Part shown: positions 37,801 through 50,251 of the stretch, piece by piece
Layout: the number at the start of each line of letters is the position of its first letter
Position numbering within the stretch: the stretch's first letter is position 1
DNA from: Niebla homalea
Lineage: Eukaryota > Ascomycota > Lecanoromycetes > Lecanorales > Ramalinaceae
Assembly (NCBI GenBank): GCA_019925105.1
Contig: JAHGAU010000011.1
Coordinates: 434,001 to 498,000, forward strand
Reading direction: 5' to 3'
DNA: 64,000 nucleotides
The notes under the pieces: generated by a model
What the model saw: the letters and a program-made list of their open reading frames with translations, nothing else
What the model was told of the DNA's origin: nothing
The model's database searches: none
Translations under genes and position numbers: made by a program

Positions 37801-40634
37801 ATAAATCGGACGTAATTTAACGGTTTAAGGAGTTTAAAGTTAAATATAAATAAATCTTAAATTAAAAAATTAAACGCCTTTAGGCCGATAACGGGGGTAA
37901 ATATATATTTAAAACCTTCTTAAATTATTTAAAATAATATAGGATTATCTTTAAAATAATAATACGTAAGAACTTTAAATAAAATTTAATTAATAAGAAA
38001 ATTAACCGGAAAATTAATAAGAAGATTAAGGTTATATAAATAATAAAGGGCATAATTAAAAGTTTTTGATTAAAATTAATCTAAACGGTAAATTATATAA
38101 TTATACGGATACCATATATATAACTTAAAAAAATAATATTATATTAAATTTAATATAATAAGAAACCGGATATATCTTATATACGGACTTTAAAGTCGAT
38201 CGTATACGTAAAAACTATAGATTACCGGGTTAAGTTCAATAATAAATTGGAATTATATATCCTAATAGATTTTAATAAAAAGATTAATAAATACTTTAAA
38301 ATAATTAATTTATAGGTAAAACGGTTTAACCTTATAATAAAAAACGTATATAACGTATATATTAAAAAAAGACGGATAATACCGTTGGATAACTTAAATC
38401 GTAAGGAGTTTATTAACTGAATTTAAAAGCTTAAAAAAATAAGAAAACCTTAATAAAACTTTAATTTAAAGAAAAAGTTCAGGAATTATAATTTAGTTAA
38501 AACGGATATTATTAATATAAGCTTTATTTTTATTAAGCGACCTATATATCCGGCTATAATCCTTACTTAATAAATAATTTTACCGGACCCTTTAAGCTTA
38601 ATAATTAAAAACTTAAAGATTAATTATAATTAAGGGTAAAGGTAATAAATTAAAAACTTAATTAAAGATAATTTTAATTTTATATTTCCGGATAAACCGC
38701 ATAATATATTATTAAATTCACTTTTTTTCTCGGCTTTATTAGCCCGTAATAAAAATAAACTATTATATCCTTTAACTTTAATATTTTTTAAAATAACCTT
38801 AAAACTTATTAAGCTTAAAACCTATAAAGAAGTTATAATAAATAAGTATATCCGGATAAATTAAAAGTTAACGGAAGGTAATAAATATAATTCCCTTAAA
38901 GAAAATAATACTTGGATTCTAATTACGTAAAACTAGATCCCCGTTAACGTAACGATACTATAAAAACGGTAAGTTTATACCCTTAAACGTAAAGTTAATA
39001 ATAATATAATTCGCTATAAAACTTAATAAATAATATATAGCTTTAAATAACGTAAAGGTATCGATTATAATAAAACGTTTACCTTAATAATAAAACTTAT
39101 AAGTTATAAGGTTCTTTTTATTTTTATAGCGGTTAATAATTAGGATTTAAAGTAAATAAACGTTAAAATAACGTTCCTTTACGGTTTTATTAAGGAAGAA
39201 ATATACATAAAATAATTAAAAGGATAAAAAAAGACCGGTAAAAACGGTAAAAAGCTTTATTATAAGCTTAAAAAGGGCCTATATAAATTAAAGTAATTAT
39301 TATAGTTATAATATAATCGTTTCTAAGAGTTTATAATTATATAAGGTTTTAAATTTATCTATACGGACTATTACGTATTCCTTTATTTACAAACCGGTAT
39401 AATTATAACCGTATATATAGATAATGTTTTAATAATTAATCCGTTTAAATAAAAGATTTAGAACTTAAAAGCTATATTTAATTAAGAATTCCGTATATTT
39501 AATTTAAATTTAATAAATTATTACTTAAATATTATTATTATTTAAGACCGATAAAACTAAACGATCCGTTTTAATTAAAAAGTTTATATTAAAAGGGTAA
39601 TATAAAATTATAATTAATAAAAAGTTTACTTAACGTATATATTTATATAAGTTAATTTCAGGCCGGAACTATTATTTAAGGGCTATTAAATAAAGCTAAA
39701 GTTTAAATAATAATATTAATCGGCCGTAAGTTTATTAATATATATTATACTTAATATATAATTAAATATAATTTATACGGTAATAATTATTAACCAGTAT
39801 TCCGTAAATCCGTCTTATTAATATTGGCTATATATAAGGTAAATTATACGTTATTTATAGATTATTATATACTTTTAATTAATATATAAGGATAAACTTA
39901 AAGCTTTTAATAAATATATTAACTTTAATTTTACGGCCGATTCTACCTATAGATTAATTTTAAGTTACCTTTTTAACGTAAAGAATATACCGATTTATTA
40001 ATCCTTAAAAAAATAATTAATTATAACGTTATTTATTTATAAAACCGAATATATAAGATAAACGTAGGTTATTAAGGAAGCTATTTAGTTAAAAAATTTA
40101 TTAAGGTAAATATAACCCGATAAATCTGGATATATACTTATTATTACGATTTATGGTAATAATTAAAAGGCTATCGCATTGGTTAAAAACCCGGTATATT
40201 ACGTAAAGATAAAGTATATAGGTATTTAACTATATTAACTACGGGATTAACTTAAGGCTAATACCGTTAATCTTAAGTATATTTATATTACGGAGTAGGT
40301 AATTAACGGGTTAATAAAGGCCTTACTTATTAAAACCTTTATATAATTTAAACGGGCGTTAAACCTTAAAGAGTCATTATATTAATAGTTTAAGGACCGT
40401 ATACTTACCGACGGCGGATTTAATAATAAGCTAAATAATAAATAATAAATAAATAATAGCTATATAGGGGAGCTAACTACTTAATAATTAAAGGAGTTAG
40501 CCACTTAATAACCAGGGGAGTTACTTAATAAATACGGTAACTGGGTTCTTATATAAAAGGATATAACGTCAGGGTTATAAAGGAGCTATTTAATAAGTGA
40601 GATTTACGGGTTATATACGAAGTTTAAAGGGGAA
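34881..40634 (+). pseudogene. A1 gag-pol remnant
   Basis: This is a Copia polyprotein read in one direction through RIP stops. The leader and gag-like region occupy about 34,950-36,300. Integrase is recognised by ADNGGKYIFKTFLNYLK at about 37,884-37,934, where the catalytic Asp is kept. RT begins near 38,940; its active site reads YIDN at 39,414-39,425, one Asp retained. RNase H includes FTADSTYR near 39,930-39,960 and LFIYKTEYI downstream, a Copia signature. Coding ends near 40,440. At 40,466, 40,490 and 40,514 purine motifs (AGGGGAG-like) recur every 24 bp, then the true polypurine tract abuts the LTR at 40,635. Confidence 0.85.
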
Positions 40635-40796
40635 TATTAAATATATAGGATCGCCACTTAAGAGATTACGTAACGCGGATCAGATTAAATAAAGCAGACG
40701 TACTAAACCCAAGTAAAATAGCGGCATATAGCCTTGCATATAGTCTCCCTTTGTACATAGTAATAATCAAGCAACTTACACCTCTCAATTTCAACA
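40635..40796 (+). repeat. 3' LTR of A1
   Basis: 162 bp, from TATTAAATATATAGG to CAATTTCAACA. It preserves more CA and TG words than the 5' LTR of the same element. Confidence 0.92.
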
Positions 40797-40801
40797 ATTT
40801 A

Positions 40802-42120
40802 GCTTTTTATTTTTAAACGGAAATTAAAGATTAACTTATTAAGCGGTAATATTAAAGGTTCTTTAAATACTTTCAAGTTAAAGTTATTATAAGACTTTAG
40901 CGTAAACGGGGGTAAATACTCCTTACTTACGTTTTCGGCTATCTTTTAAAAGGTTTTTCAGTTTTCCTTCTGAAGGTTTTTAAAGTAAAAACGGAAGAAT
41001 TTACTCTTAACCTAACGGTAAAATATAATAAAAGGATTTCCGTATTAATAAAGCGGAGTAATAATATACTTAAAGGTTTTAATAATAAAGCCTGAATTCT
41101 AAATAAAGTTTAATTTATTTTAATTAATAATAAACTAAAACTTTGCGGATATTTAGGTTATTTTTATGCCCCTTTAAAATTACTTACCCCCCTTACGTTT
41201 AATATAATATGGAAAACTAATTTCTATAATTAATTGTTGCTTTCTGCTTTAAAGGCTATAATTTTTACTCATAATTATTTTACCCTTAATTTTCCGGACG
41301 TTAATTAAATTAAATAGCTTTCCGGGTTAATTAGGATATAAAGGATTTAATAATTAATTCTTAACCTCCCCTTTTAAAACGTCCATAAAATCTTAATTTA
41401 AATAAGTAAACTTCTTTCTCCTTGGATTTAATCCTTAAAGATAGTTTTAATTAAGTGATTTTAAAAATAAAACCGAGTTATATCCTTTTTTTATAATTAA
41501 AGTTACCATCTTAAAGATAAGATCTTTCGTTATAAAAAGTAAAAGTTTAAAGTTTTTTAACTTTATAACGTTCTATAATTTTTATAAAAGGTCTTAATTA
41601 AGTAATTTTAACGGCGGAATAAAATTAAAAATCCTTTAAGTTATAAAGAAAGTTTAAATCGGGTAAAGATTTTTCGTTATAATTATAAGATTTAAGGGTT
41701 TAAACTTTAGAAAGTTTAATTAAAGTCAAAATTTCTTAATTAAGACCTTTATTAAGGTTCTGCTTAACGCTTTATATTATAAAGCTGAAGCCCTTATATA
41801 TAATTAGTTTCCGGCGTATAAATACCGGCGTATAGTTAATTTATAAGGCTAAGAAATAAGTATTTATACTTTTTAATTAATAAATACGTATACCCTAGTA
41901 ATAATAAGTTTAAGGTATCTTATCTTTATAAATTTTAGATTATTAAATTATTAATTAACTTTATAGCTTAAAGATCGTAATTTAATAATATTCTTAAGTA
42001 GAATACTTCTATCTTTTAAGTGTATTTTATACGGTAAAATCTCCATATTATAATTATAAGATTAAATAAGGAAAAAGTATCTTTATAGGGTATCGCCATC
42101 GTAAGGCCGGGCTTATAACC
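40802..42120 (-). pseudogene. B0 gag/leader remnant and primer-binding site
   Basis: This is colinear with B2 54,691-56,008 on the minus strand and holds the 5' leader and gag-like N-terminal region of the polyprotein. No specific domain is legible. The PBS, minus strand GGTTATAAGCCCGG, occupies 42,107-42,120 directly against the LTR that begins at 42,121. Confidence 0.72.
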
Positions 42121-42142
42121 TCTTAAAATATAAGGTATAAGT
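42121..42142 (-). repeat. 5' LTR of B0, inner 22 bp (rest at 61,418-61,547)
   Basis: TCTTAAAATATAAGGTATAAGT is the PBS-proximal end of a family B LTR. It is cut by B1 after TAAGT (42,138-42,142), which repeats at 61,413-61,417 where the LTR resumes. Confidence 0.85.
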
Positions 42143-42294
42143 TCTTGAAATGTGAGGTGTAAGTTGCTTGATTATTTCCTAAGTACAAAAGTCTAACTAA
42201 GTACTTCTGCATCCCAGCTATCCCAATCGGGTCTAGCTTCAGATCATATTTAATCTACCCGAATGCCGGGTAATTAATATAAGTACTTTTAATA
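42143..42294 (-). repeat. 3' LTR of B1 (family B, 152 bp)
   Basis: On the plus strand it runs from TCTTGAAATGTGAGG to TTTTAATA. On the coding strand a polypurine tract, CGAAGGGGAG, precedes TATTAAAAGTAC. Little RIP: the repeat keeps CATCCCAGCTATCCCAATCG. Confidence 0.9.
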
Positions 42295-43527
42295 CTCCCC
42301 TTCGAGCTTTAGTACATTTATCACCTTATATTTACTACCTACTTATAATACCCCATTTGAGTTTCAATCTTTATATAACGTATACCTTATTTATGTGATA
42401 TTTTCCACAAGTTGTTGGAGCTCCCCTATAGTAATAATCTTTACTCCCCTGCAATAGTGGTTTTTACTCTTTTATAGCGGTGGTCCTTCGCGGTAAAATA
42501 CCTTAAAAGATTATACTTATAGCCTCATTTATTCCCTTGGATTGAAGCCGGCGTAACGACGGCGAGTTCCTTTATATCGTAAATTATCCTTTAATAACCC
42601 CTTGGGGTACGTAATTTCGTCCAGATATATTCCGGGGTAAATATCGTTTTTTACGATTTATTTTCCTTTTAAAATATTTTTTCAATTTTTTTATTTTATA
42701 TATTAAATTTATATTAAAACGTACCCTTAAGCTTTTTAAAATTAATAACGGCCTCCCTATAAGTAACTTAAAGTTTACCCTATAAGTAACTTAAAGCTTA
42801 CCCTATAAGTGGCTTAAAGTTTACCTTATAAGTAGCTTAAAGTTAAAGTTATAAGGCCGTTAATATTATTAACGAGGCTTCAGTCGGTATAAGGACGTTC
42901 CGGGGGTACTTTTAGGCTAAGTGTTTTGCGGAACCCCTTAAAAAGTTAATATAATAAGGGCTTTATTAGGCCGTTAATAACTTGTTTATACGTCGGGATA
43001 TACTTTAGATTTACTTAACTATCTTTTATAACCTTTTAAAGTTAATATTATTAAATTCCTATATACTTAATCCGGGTATAGAATACGGGGTTCTTAGTGA
43101 AAGCTATAATACTTTAATTATTTCCGTAAATAATAACGGTAGGGAAGTTTCCGGCTTAATATAGTTTAATTTTATTTAAAAGCTATTTAAATTATAAAGT
43201 TTCTTTAATTATTTATATTTATCCTATATATTCCGCTTTATAAGTAAAGAGGGTAACCGTGGCTTAACGCTTGGATTATTAGTTAATTACGGTATTTCCT
43301 ATATTAAATATATAGCCTATAATAGACCTCCGGGTTAAATTTATGGTAAAGTCGGAATTAATATAGCCACTAAGGGCTTTTAATTTACCCCGGTATACCA
43401 GCTAGAAAGTAACGGTAATACGGAGGTAATATAAAATTCTTCTTATTAACTTTTAATAATATTTAATGGGATTTAAAATATATTAATTAATTATTAAGAT
43501 AAAGTAAACAATATTTAAATAAGTTTT
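42295..43527 (-). pseudogene. B1 3' untranslated region and RNase H end
   Basis: This is the minus-strand 3' portion of B1 up to the A2 insertion, colinear with B2 49,735-50,935. The right part (about 43,200-43,450) holds the RNase H C-terminal half, and the left about 0.85 kb looks untranslated. The untranslated stretch includes a 23-bp minisatellite (42,755-42,846) and G-rich purine motifs near 42,420-42,480. It is less mutated than most of the window. Confidence 0.78.
42755..42846. repeat. 23-bp minisatellite, 4 copies (B1 3' region)
   Basis: The unit CCCTATAAGTAACTTAAAGTTTA is repeated four times with small changes. The homologous site in B2 (50,183-50,251) has three units. It is flanked by short inverted words (AACGGCC on the left, GGCCGTT on the right). 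Confidence 0.88.
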
Positions 43528-43689
43528 TATTGAATATACAGGATCGCCACTTGGGAGATCACGTGACGCGGATCAGATTAGATAAGGCGGACGTGCTAGA
43601 CCCGAGTAGGATAGCGGTATATAGTTTTATATATAGTCTTACTTTATATATAATAATAATTAAGTAATTTATACCTTTTAATTTCAACA
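43528..43689 (+). repeat. 5' LTR of A2
   Basis: 162 bp, TATTGAATATACAGG to TTTCAACA. It is well preserved internally (GATCGCCACTTGGGAG). Confidence 0.92.
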
Positions 43690-43703
43690 GGTTATAAGCC
43701 CGG
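43690..43703 (+). promoter_or_regulatory. A2 primer-binding site (half-tRNA type)
   Basis: GGTTATAAGCCCGG begins at the first base after the LTR. It is complementary to GGGCUUAUAACC, one base from the initiator tRNA-Met anticodon arm. It implies minus-strand priming by an internally cleaved tRNA, as known for Drosophila copia and yeast Ty5. An Ile-UAU anticodon arm would match the loop exactly but fits the stem less well. Confidence 0.68.
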
Positions 43704-46700
43704 ACTGCGCGTTTAAGTACTCAGATAACGTTTTCTTAGTGTTTAATTTAACCCATAAATGGTGGTAAACTCATAGTATAAGATATACCCGCAAACGATA
43801 CCTATACGTAGGCTGTATTATTAAAAATCGACCTAGCCAGGCGTGCAATATTACGGCTATAAATAGAGAAGCCTACCTGATTACTTATATTCCTGAATTA
43901 AGAGGGGAGGACGTTTTATTAACGAGAATGTATAAACCGTTATTTCCCAGCCCTATTAAAGGCCGCAGACGCCTATACGCCGGAGAATTAAGCCGGCATT
44001 AAGTTAATAAAGCCGAGACGTAAGGCCCTTAAAGCTAATATATATGCGTAAAGCCTTAACCGGGGTTTAAGTAAGAAATTTGGGACGTTAAATAAATATT
44101 AAATATATTATAGAACTCTACCGAGTTTAAAGCCTTAAAGACCGTATTAAAATCAAATTTTTTTAAGATTAATTAAAAATAGATCACTTGGATTCAAGCG
44201 TATTACGGTTTAAAATCACTTATTTTAACCTAATTTCAGAGAATAAATACGGGACGGAATAGGTAATTAACGGTTAGATTTCTTAAAGTAAAGATTAATC
44301 CCTAAAAAAGGGGGGTTAAAAACCAGCCATAGAATTCTTTAATAAATAATTAAACTTAAAACGAGCCTATTTATTACGGATTATAAAGATTAAAATCCTT
44401 AAGTTAGGATAAAATAATTAAGATAAACTTAAACGTTTTAATTATAAAGATTAAAAACCCTTAAGTAAAAAAAGGTAGTAATCTTAAGGGTATATATATA
44501 ATACTATGGTATATTATAAAGTTTCATTTTAATTTTAATTAAAATAGAGAATACTTTAATTAATAAAACTTTATATTACCTATTACCCCAGATTATATAA
44601 TAATCCCGTATAAAATATGGTACTTAAACCTTATAATTTAGTGGTATTATCGTATATAAAGTACCCTTTTTCCCTTCATACTTAAAGACTTAAGAAAGGA
44701 AGATTATTTTAATTTAACTAATAAAGATTAAGTTAAAGACCGGGATTATTTATTATTATAAACGCCGAAATCATACGATAACTTTAACTTAAAAGCGTTT
44801 AAAGAATCCTTAATTAACCTATTAAATACTATTATTTTTGGGCTAAATATAAATATTAAGAATTAAATACCGTCGTTTAACGTAAGCTACTTTTTATCCT
44901 TAAATAATAAGTCTTTAATATATTAAACGTTATTAAATTTAGATATTATTAATAATTATAGTATAATTAATATCTTATTAATATTATTTTCCGTATACTT
45001 TATTAAGGATAACAATTAAGAAAGACTTTATTATAGGGGGGTTTCCCTTAAATTTAATCCCTTTATTAATAAATTAATAATAATAAATATCGTAAAGTTA
45101 ATAAATAAAAAATTAAATAACGATTAATAACCTTTAAAAATTAAAAAAGAGAAATACTTTTAAAATATATATAGCCTTAAAGAATCGTTACGGTATTAAT
45201 ATTAAATATCTAATTAATATTATAGAAAACCCGGATATAATCTAGGAAAGACTTAAGGATTAATATAAATTTTAAGGGTCTAATTTATATACGGAGTTTA
45301 CTTAAAAGCTTATAAGTTTATAAAAGACTTTAAATATAATAATCGATAAATATAATAACCGTTATTAAAAAGTTTATATTGAGATTAAAGTGATTAATAG
45401 CTTTTTAATTATCCCGGATTATTTCGTTATTTAAATATTCTTAAATAAATTAAAGAAGTTATAATAAACGTAATACTTAATATTTACTTAAATAGCAATA
45501 TAATAAAGCCCGGGTATTTTTAAATTTTACGATATTATATAAAAAGCCCGTAATAAAGAAGCTCGGGCGGCTATTTAATAATTAAACGTCTCGATATAAA
45601 CTTATAAGGATACGTTAAAGGGTTATAATAAAAGGACTTTTAATAAAATCCGGGAAAAGTTTATTTATTAATATTATACTTAAAAGGGGCGTAATAATAA
45701 ATATATTAAGGATAAATATTAAGATTTTTACCTTAAAAAAAAGCTTATAAAGTTCCGCATTAAGAAGCCCAAGATTATTAAGGAAACTACCACGTTTATA
45801 AACCTTTTAATAATAAACTTTTACTTATTAACGTATATATAATAATTAATAACGATAATATCGGTTATCTTAATAGATCTATAAAAGCTAATAATCCTTA
45901 ATAATAATTATAATTAATATATTTTTTATAAGAAAAGATTCTTTTAAGGGGAGTTAAAACCTTATTAATCCTCGTCTTTAAGGCCTAAATTAATAAGAAC
46001 GAATTATATAAGGAATATAAATATTACTTATATAATATATAGGGTGGATAATAAGCCCGTCGAAATGAAATTTACGGATATAATATACTCCCTAATAAAT
46101 TTAATTAATTTTATATTTAAAATATAACTTCTGGATTATAAGGTTTAACTTAATATAACGTAAACGGTCCGGACGGTAACGTATAGTTAGAAAAAGTTTA
46201 CTTATAATAAATAAAACGGTTTATTTATAATCGACCTATAAGAACTTACTTTTATTATAACGGTATTTAACGTATCTTCGGTTATATTTACTTAATATAT
46301 ACGTATAAGTTACCTTGGAGTTCAGAAATTATTTTAACTGGCGGATATATTAATTAAGATAAATCTTAAACGTAAACGCCGTAATAATAATAAGGCCGAA
46401 AACGCTTATTATACGTATTATATTACCGGACGGTTATATTTTTAATTATATAAGGGATACTTTAAATTTATAGAAAACCCATTAAAACTTATTTATATAA
46501 ACCTTTTAAAGATAATTAATCTTTAAAGGTATAATAGAATAATATATTATATAACCTTCCGTAATAATAAAATTATAATATTAAAGGTTTATCCGTTAAT
46601 ATATAAATCGGACGTAATTTAATGGTTTAAAGAGTTTAAAGCTAGGTATAAACGACCCCGGATTAAAAGATTAAACGCCTTCGGGTTAACGGCGGGGGTA

Positions 46701-49435
46701 AATATATATTTAAAGTTTTTTTAAACTATTTAAAATAATATAAAATTATCTTTAAGGTAATAATATATAAAAGCCTTAAATAAAATTTAATTAATAAAAG
46801 GATTAACCGGAAAATTAATAAGAAGATTAAGGTTATATAAGTAGCGGAGGGTATACTTAAAAATTTTTAACCGGAATTAATTTAAACGGTAAACTATATA
46901 ATTATATGGATATTATATATACGGCTTAAAAAGGTAATATTATATTAAGTTTAATATAATAAAAAACCGGACGTATCCTATATACGGACTTTAAGGTTAA
47001 TCGTATACGTAAGAACTATAAGTTACCGGGTTAAACTTAATAATAGGTCGGAACCATATATCTTAATAGGTTTTAATAAAGGGATTAATAAATATTTTAA
47101 GGTAATTAATTTACGGGTAAAACGGTTTAACCTTATAATAAAGAACATATATAATATATATATCGAAGAAAAATGGATAATACCGTTGGATAATTCGGAT
47201 TATAAAAAGTTTATTAACCGAATCCAGGAGCTTAAGAAAATAAGAAAACCTTAATAAGATCTTAATTTAAAAAAAAAGTTTAAGAATTATAGTTTAATTA
47301 AAACGGATATTATTAGTATAGGCTTTATCTTTATTAAGCGATTTATACGTCCGATTATAATCCTTATTTAACGGATAGCTTTATTAAACCCTTTAAGTTT
47401 AATAATTAAAGACTTAAAGATTAATTATAATTAAGGGTAAAAGTAATAAATTAAGAACTTAATTAAAAATAACCTTAATTTTATATTTCCGGATAAATTA
47501 CGTAATATATTATTAAATCTACTCTTTTTCTTAACTTTATTAACCCGTAATAAAGATAAATTATTATACCCTTTAACTTTAATATCCCTTAAAACGACCC
47601 TGGAACTTATTAAGCTTAAAATTTATAAAGAAGCTATAATAAATAAATATATCCGGATAAATTAAAAGTTAACGGAAGGTAATAAATACGGTTCTTTTAA
47701 AGAGAATAATACTTAAGTCTTAATTATATAGAGTTAGATCCCCGCCGCCATAATAATATTATAAAAACGGTAAGTTTATACCCTTAAACGTAAAGTTAAT
47801 AATAATATAATTTACTATAAGGCCCGGTAAGTAATACGTGGCTTTAAATAATATAAAGGTATCGACTATAATAAGACGTTTACCTTAATAGTAAAACTTA
47901 TAAGCTATAAGGTTCTTTTTACTTTTATAGCGGTTAATAATTAGGATTTAAAGCAAATAAACGTTAAAATAACGTTCTTTTATAGTTTTATTAAGGAAAA
48001 AGTATACGTAAAATAATTAAAAAGATAAGAAAAAACCGGTAAAGACGGTAAGAAGCTTTATTATAAGCTTAGGAAAAGCCTATATAGACTAAAGTAATTA
48101 TTACGGTTATAATATAATCGTTTTTAGGAATTTATAACTATATAGGGTTTTAAATTTATCCATATGGATTACTACGTATTCCTTTACCCCAAAACCGGTA
48201 CGATTATAGCTATATATATAAATAATATCCTAATAATTAATCCGTTTAAATAAAGGATTTAAGACTTAAAAACCATATTTAATTAGGAATTCTATATATT
48301 TAATTTAGGTTTAATAAGCTATTACTTAAATATTATTATTATTTAAGATTAATAAAATTAAATAATCCGTTTTAATTAAAAAGTTTATATTAAAAGGATA
48401 ATATAAGATTACGGTTAATAAGAAGTTTACCCGACGTATATACTTATATAAATCGATTTTAAGCCAGAACCGTTATTTAAGGGTTATTAAGCGAAACCGG
48501 AGTTTAAATAATAATATTAATTGGCTATAAGTTTATTAATATATATTATATTTAATATATAATTAAATATAGCTTATACGGTAATAGTTATTAATTAGTA
48601 TTCTGTAAATCCGTTTTATTAATATTAATTATATATAAGGTAAATTATACGTTATTTACGGATTACTATATATTTCTAGTTAATATATAAGGGTAAGCTT
48701 AGGGCTCTTAGTGGGTATATTGACTCCGATTTTATGGCCGACTTTACCCGTAGATTAACTTTAAGCTATTTTTTTAACGTAAGGAGTATACCGATTTATT
48801 AATCCTTAAAAAGGCAACCGACTATAACGTTATTTACCTATAAAGTTGAATATATAGGATAAACGTAAGTTACCAAGGAAGCTATCTAGTTAAAGGACTT
48901 ATTAGGGTAAATATAATCCGATAAATTTAAATATATACTTACCATTACAATTTATAATGATAATTAAGGGGCTATTATATTGGTTAAAAACCCGGTATAT
49001 TACGTAAGGACAAAGTATATAAGCATTTAACTATACTGGCTACGGGAATAACTTAAGGCTAATACCGTTAATCTTAAATATATCCATACCACGGAGTAGG
49101 TAGCTAACGGGTTAATAAAGGCCCTACCTACCAAGATTTTTATGCAGTTTAGACGGGCGTTAAACCTTAAGGAGCTATTATATCGACAGTTTAAAGACCG
49201 TATATTTACCGACGGCGGACCTAATAATAAGCCGGGTAATAAGTGATAGGTAAATAATAACCATGTAGGGGAGTTAGCCACTTAATAACCAGGGGAGCTA
49301 GCTATATAATAACCAGGGGAGTTACTCAGTAAACACGGTAACTAAACTCTCATATAAAAGGACATAACGTCAGGGCTATAAAGGAGCTGTTCAGTAAGTG
49401 AAATTTACGGGCTATATACGAAGTTTAAAGGGGAG
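43704..49435 (+). pseudogene. A2 gag-pol remnant
   Basis: Copia polyprotein colinear with A1 (offset 8,809). The leader and gag-like region occupy about 43,750-45,200. Integrase is seen around 46,400-46,760 (LIYKSDVIQWFKEFKARYK, then GGKYIFKVFLNYLK). RT covers about 47,700-48,450 with YKARQVIRGFKQYKGIDYNKTF near 47,818-47,885 (shown here in two overlapping Copia signature halves) and active site YINN at 48,215-48,226. RNase H follows to about 49,250. Three AGGGGAG motifs at 49,267, 49,291 and 49,315 are spaced exactly 24 bp, and the functional polypurine tract ends at 49,435. Antisense open frames at 49,027-49,281 and 49,467-49,652 are shadows. Confidence 0.84.
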
Positions 49436-49582
49436 TATTGAATATGCAGGATCGCCACTTGGGAGATTACATGACGCGGATCAGATTAGATAAAGCGGAC
49501 GTGCTAAACCCGAGTGGGATAGCGGCATATGGCCTTACACATAGTCTCACTTTGTACATAGTAATAATTAAATAACTTATAC
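49436..49582 (+). repeat. 3' LTR of A2, first 147 bp (end at 56,166-56,180)
   Basis: It starts TATTGAATATGCAGG after the polypurine tract and is broken at TATAC (49,578-49,582) by B2. TATAC repeats at 56,161-56,165 and the LTR finishes CTCTCAACTTCAACA. Confidence 0.92.
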
Positions 49583-49734
49583 TCTTGAAATGTGAGGTGT
49601 AAGTTACTTGATTATTTCCTAAGTATAAAAGTGCGACTAAGTACTCCTGCATCCCAGCTATCCCAATCGGGTTTAGCTTCGGATTATATCTAATTTACCT
49701 GACTGCCGGGTAACGAATATAAGTACTTTCAACA
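49583..49734 (-). repeat. 3' LTR of B2 (152 bp)
   Basis: On the plus strand, TCTTGAAATGTGAGG to ACTTTCAACA, next to CTCCCCTTCG (reverse of the polypurine tract) at 49,735. On the coding strand it starts TGTTGAAAGTACTT and ends TTTCAAGA. Confidence 0.92.
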
Positions 49735-50182
49735 CTCCCCTTCGAGCTTTAGTATATTTATTACCTTATATTTATTATTTATTTATAATACTCTATTTAA
49801 GCTTCAATCTTTATATAACGTATACCCTATTTATATAATATTTTCCACAAGTTGTTAAAGCTCCCCTATAATAGTGGTTTTTGCTCCCCTATAATAATGG
49901 TTTTTCGCGGTGAAATATTTTGGAAGATTATACTTATAGCCTTAACTATATAGTACTTACTTTTTTAAATTAAAGTTAACGTAGCGATGGCGAGCTCCCC
50001 TATATCGTAAATTATCCTTTATTAATCCCCCGGGGTATATAATTTCATTTAGATATACTTCGGGGTAAATGCCGTTTTTTACGATTTACCCCCCTTTTAA
50101 AATATTTTTTTAACCTTTTTACCTTATACATTAAATTTATATTAAAACGTGCCTTTAAACTCCTTAAGATTAATAACGGCCT

Positions 50183-50251
50183 CCCTATAAGTAACTTAAA
50201 GCTTACTTTATAAGTGGCTTAAAGCTTACCTTATAAGTGGCTTAAAGTTAA
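50183..50251. repeat. 23-bp minisatellite, 3 copies (B2 3' region)
   Basis: Same unit and place as 42,755-42,846 in B1, with one unit fewer. It lies in the untranslated region between RNase H and the polypurine tract. Confidence 0.86.

Larger units (their letters stand above)
34719..40796 (+). mobile_element. Complete-length Copia element A1 (plus strand) in B0
   Basis: This is a full-length 6,078-bp family A element with LTRs at 34,719-34,880 and 40,635-40,796 and the TSD ATTTA (34,714-34,718 and 40,797-40,801). It contains the PBS, gag, integrase, RT, RNase H, spaced purine motifs and polypurine tract in order. The two LTRs, identical at insertion, now differ only by transitions. The 5' LTR has lost many more C/G bases than the 3' LTR, so RIP acted unevenly along one copy. 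Confidence 0.93.

Noticed and set aside
42755..42846. CRISPR-like array
   Set aside because: Units are contiguous 23-bp tandem repeats with no spacers, inside a retrotransposon untranslated region of a eukaryote.
49467..49652. Minus-strand open frame of 61 codons
   Set aside because: Spans the A2 LTR and the B2 LTR, an insertion joint, so it cannot be an ancestral gene.
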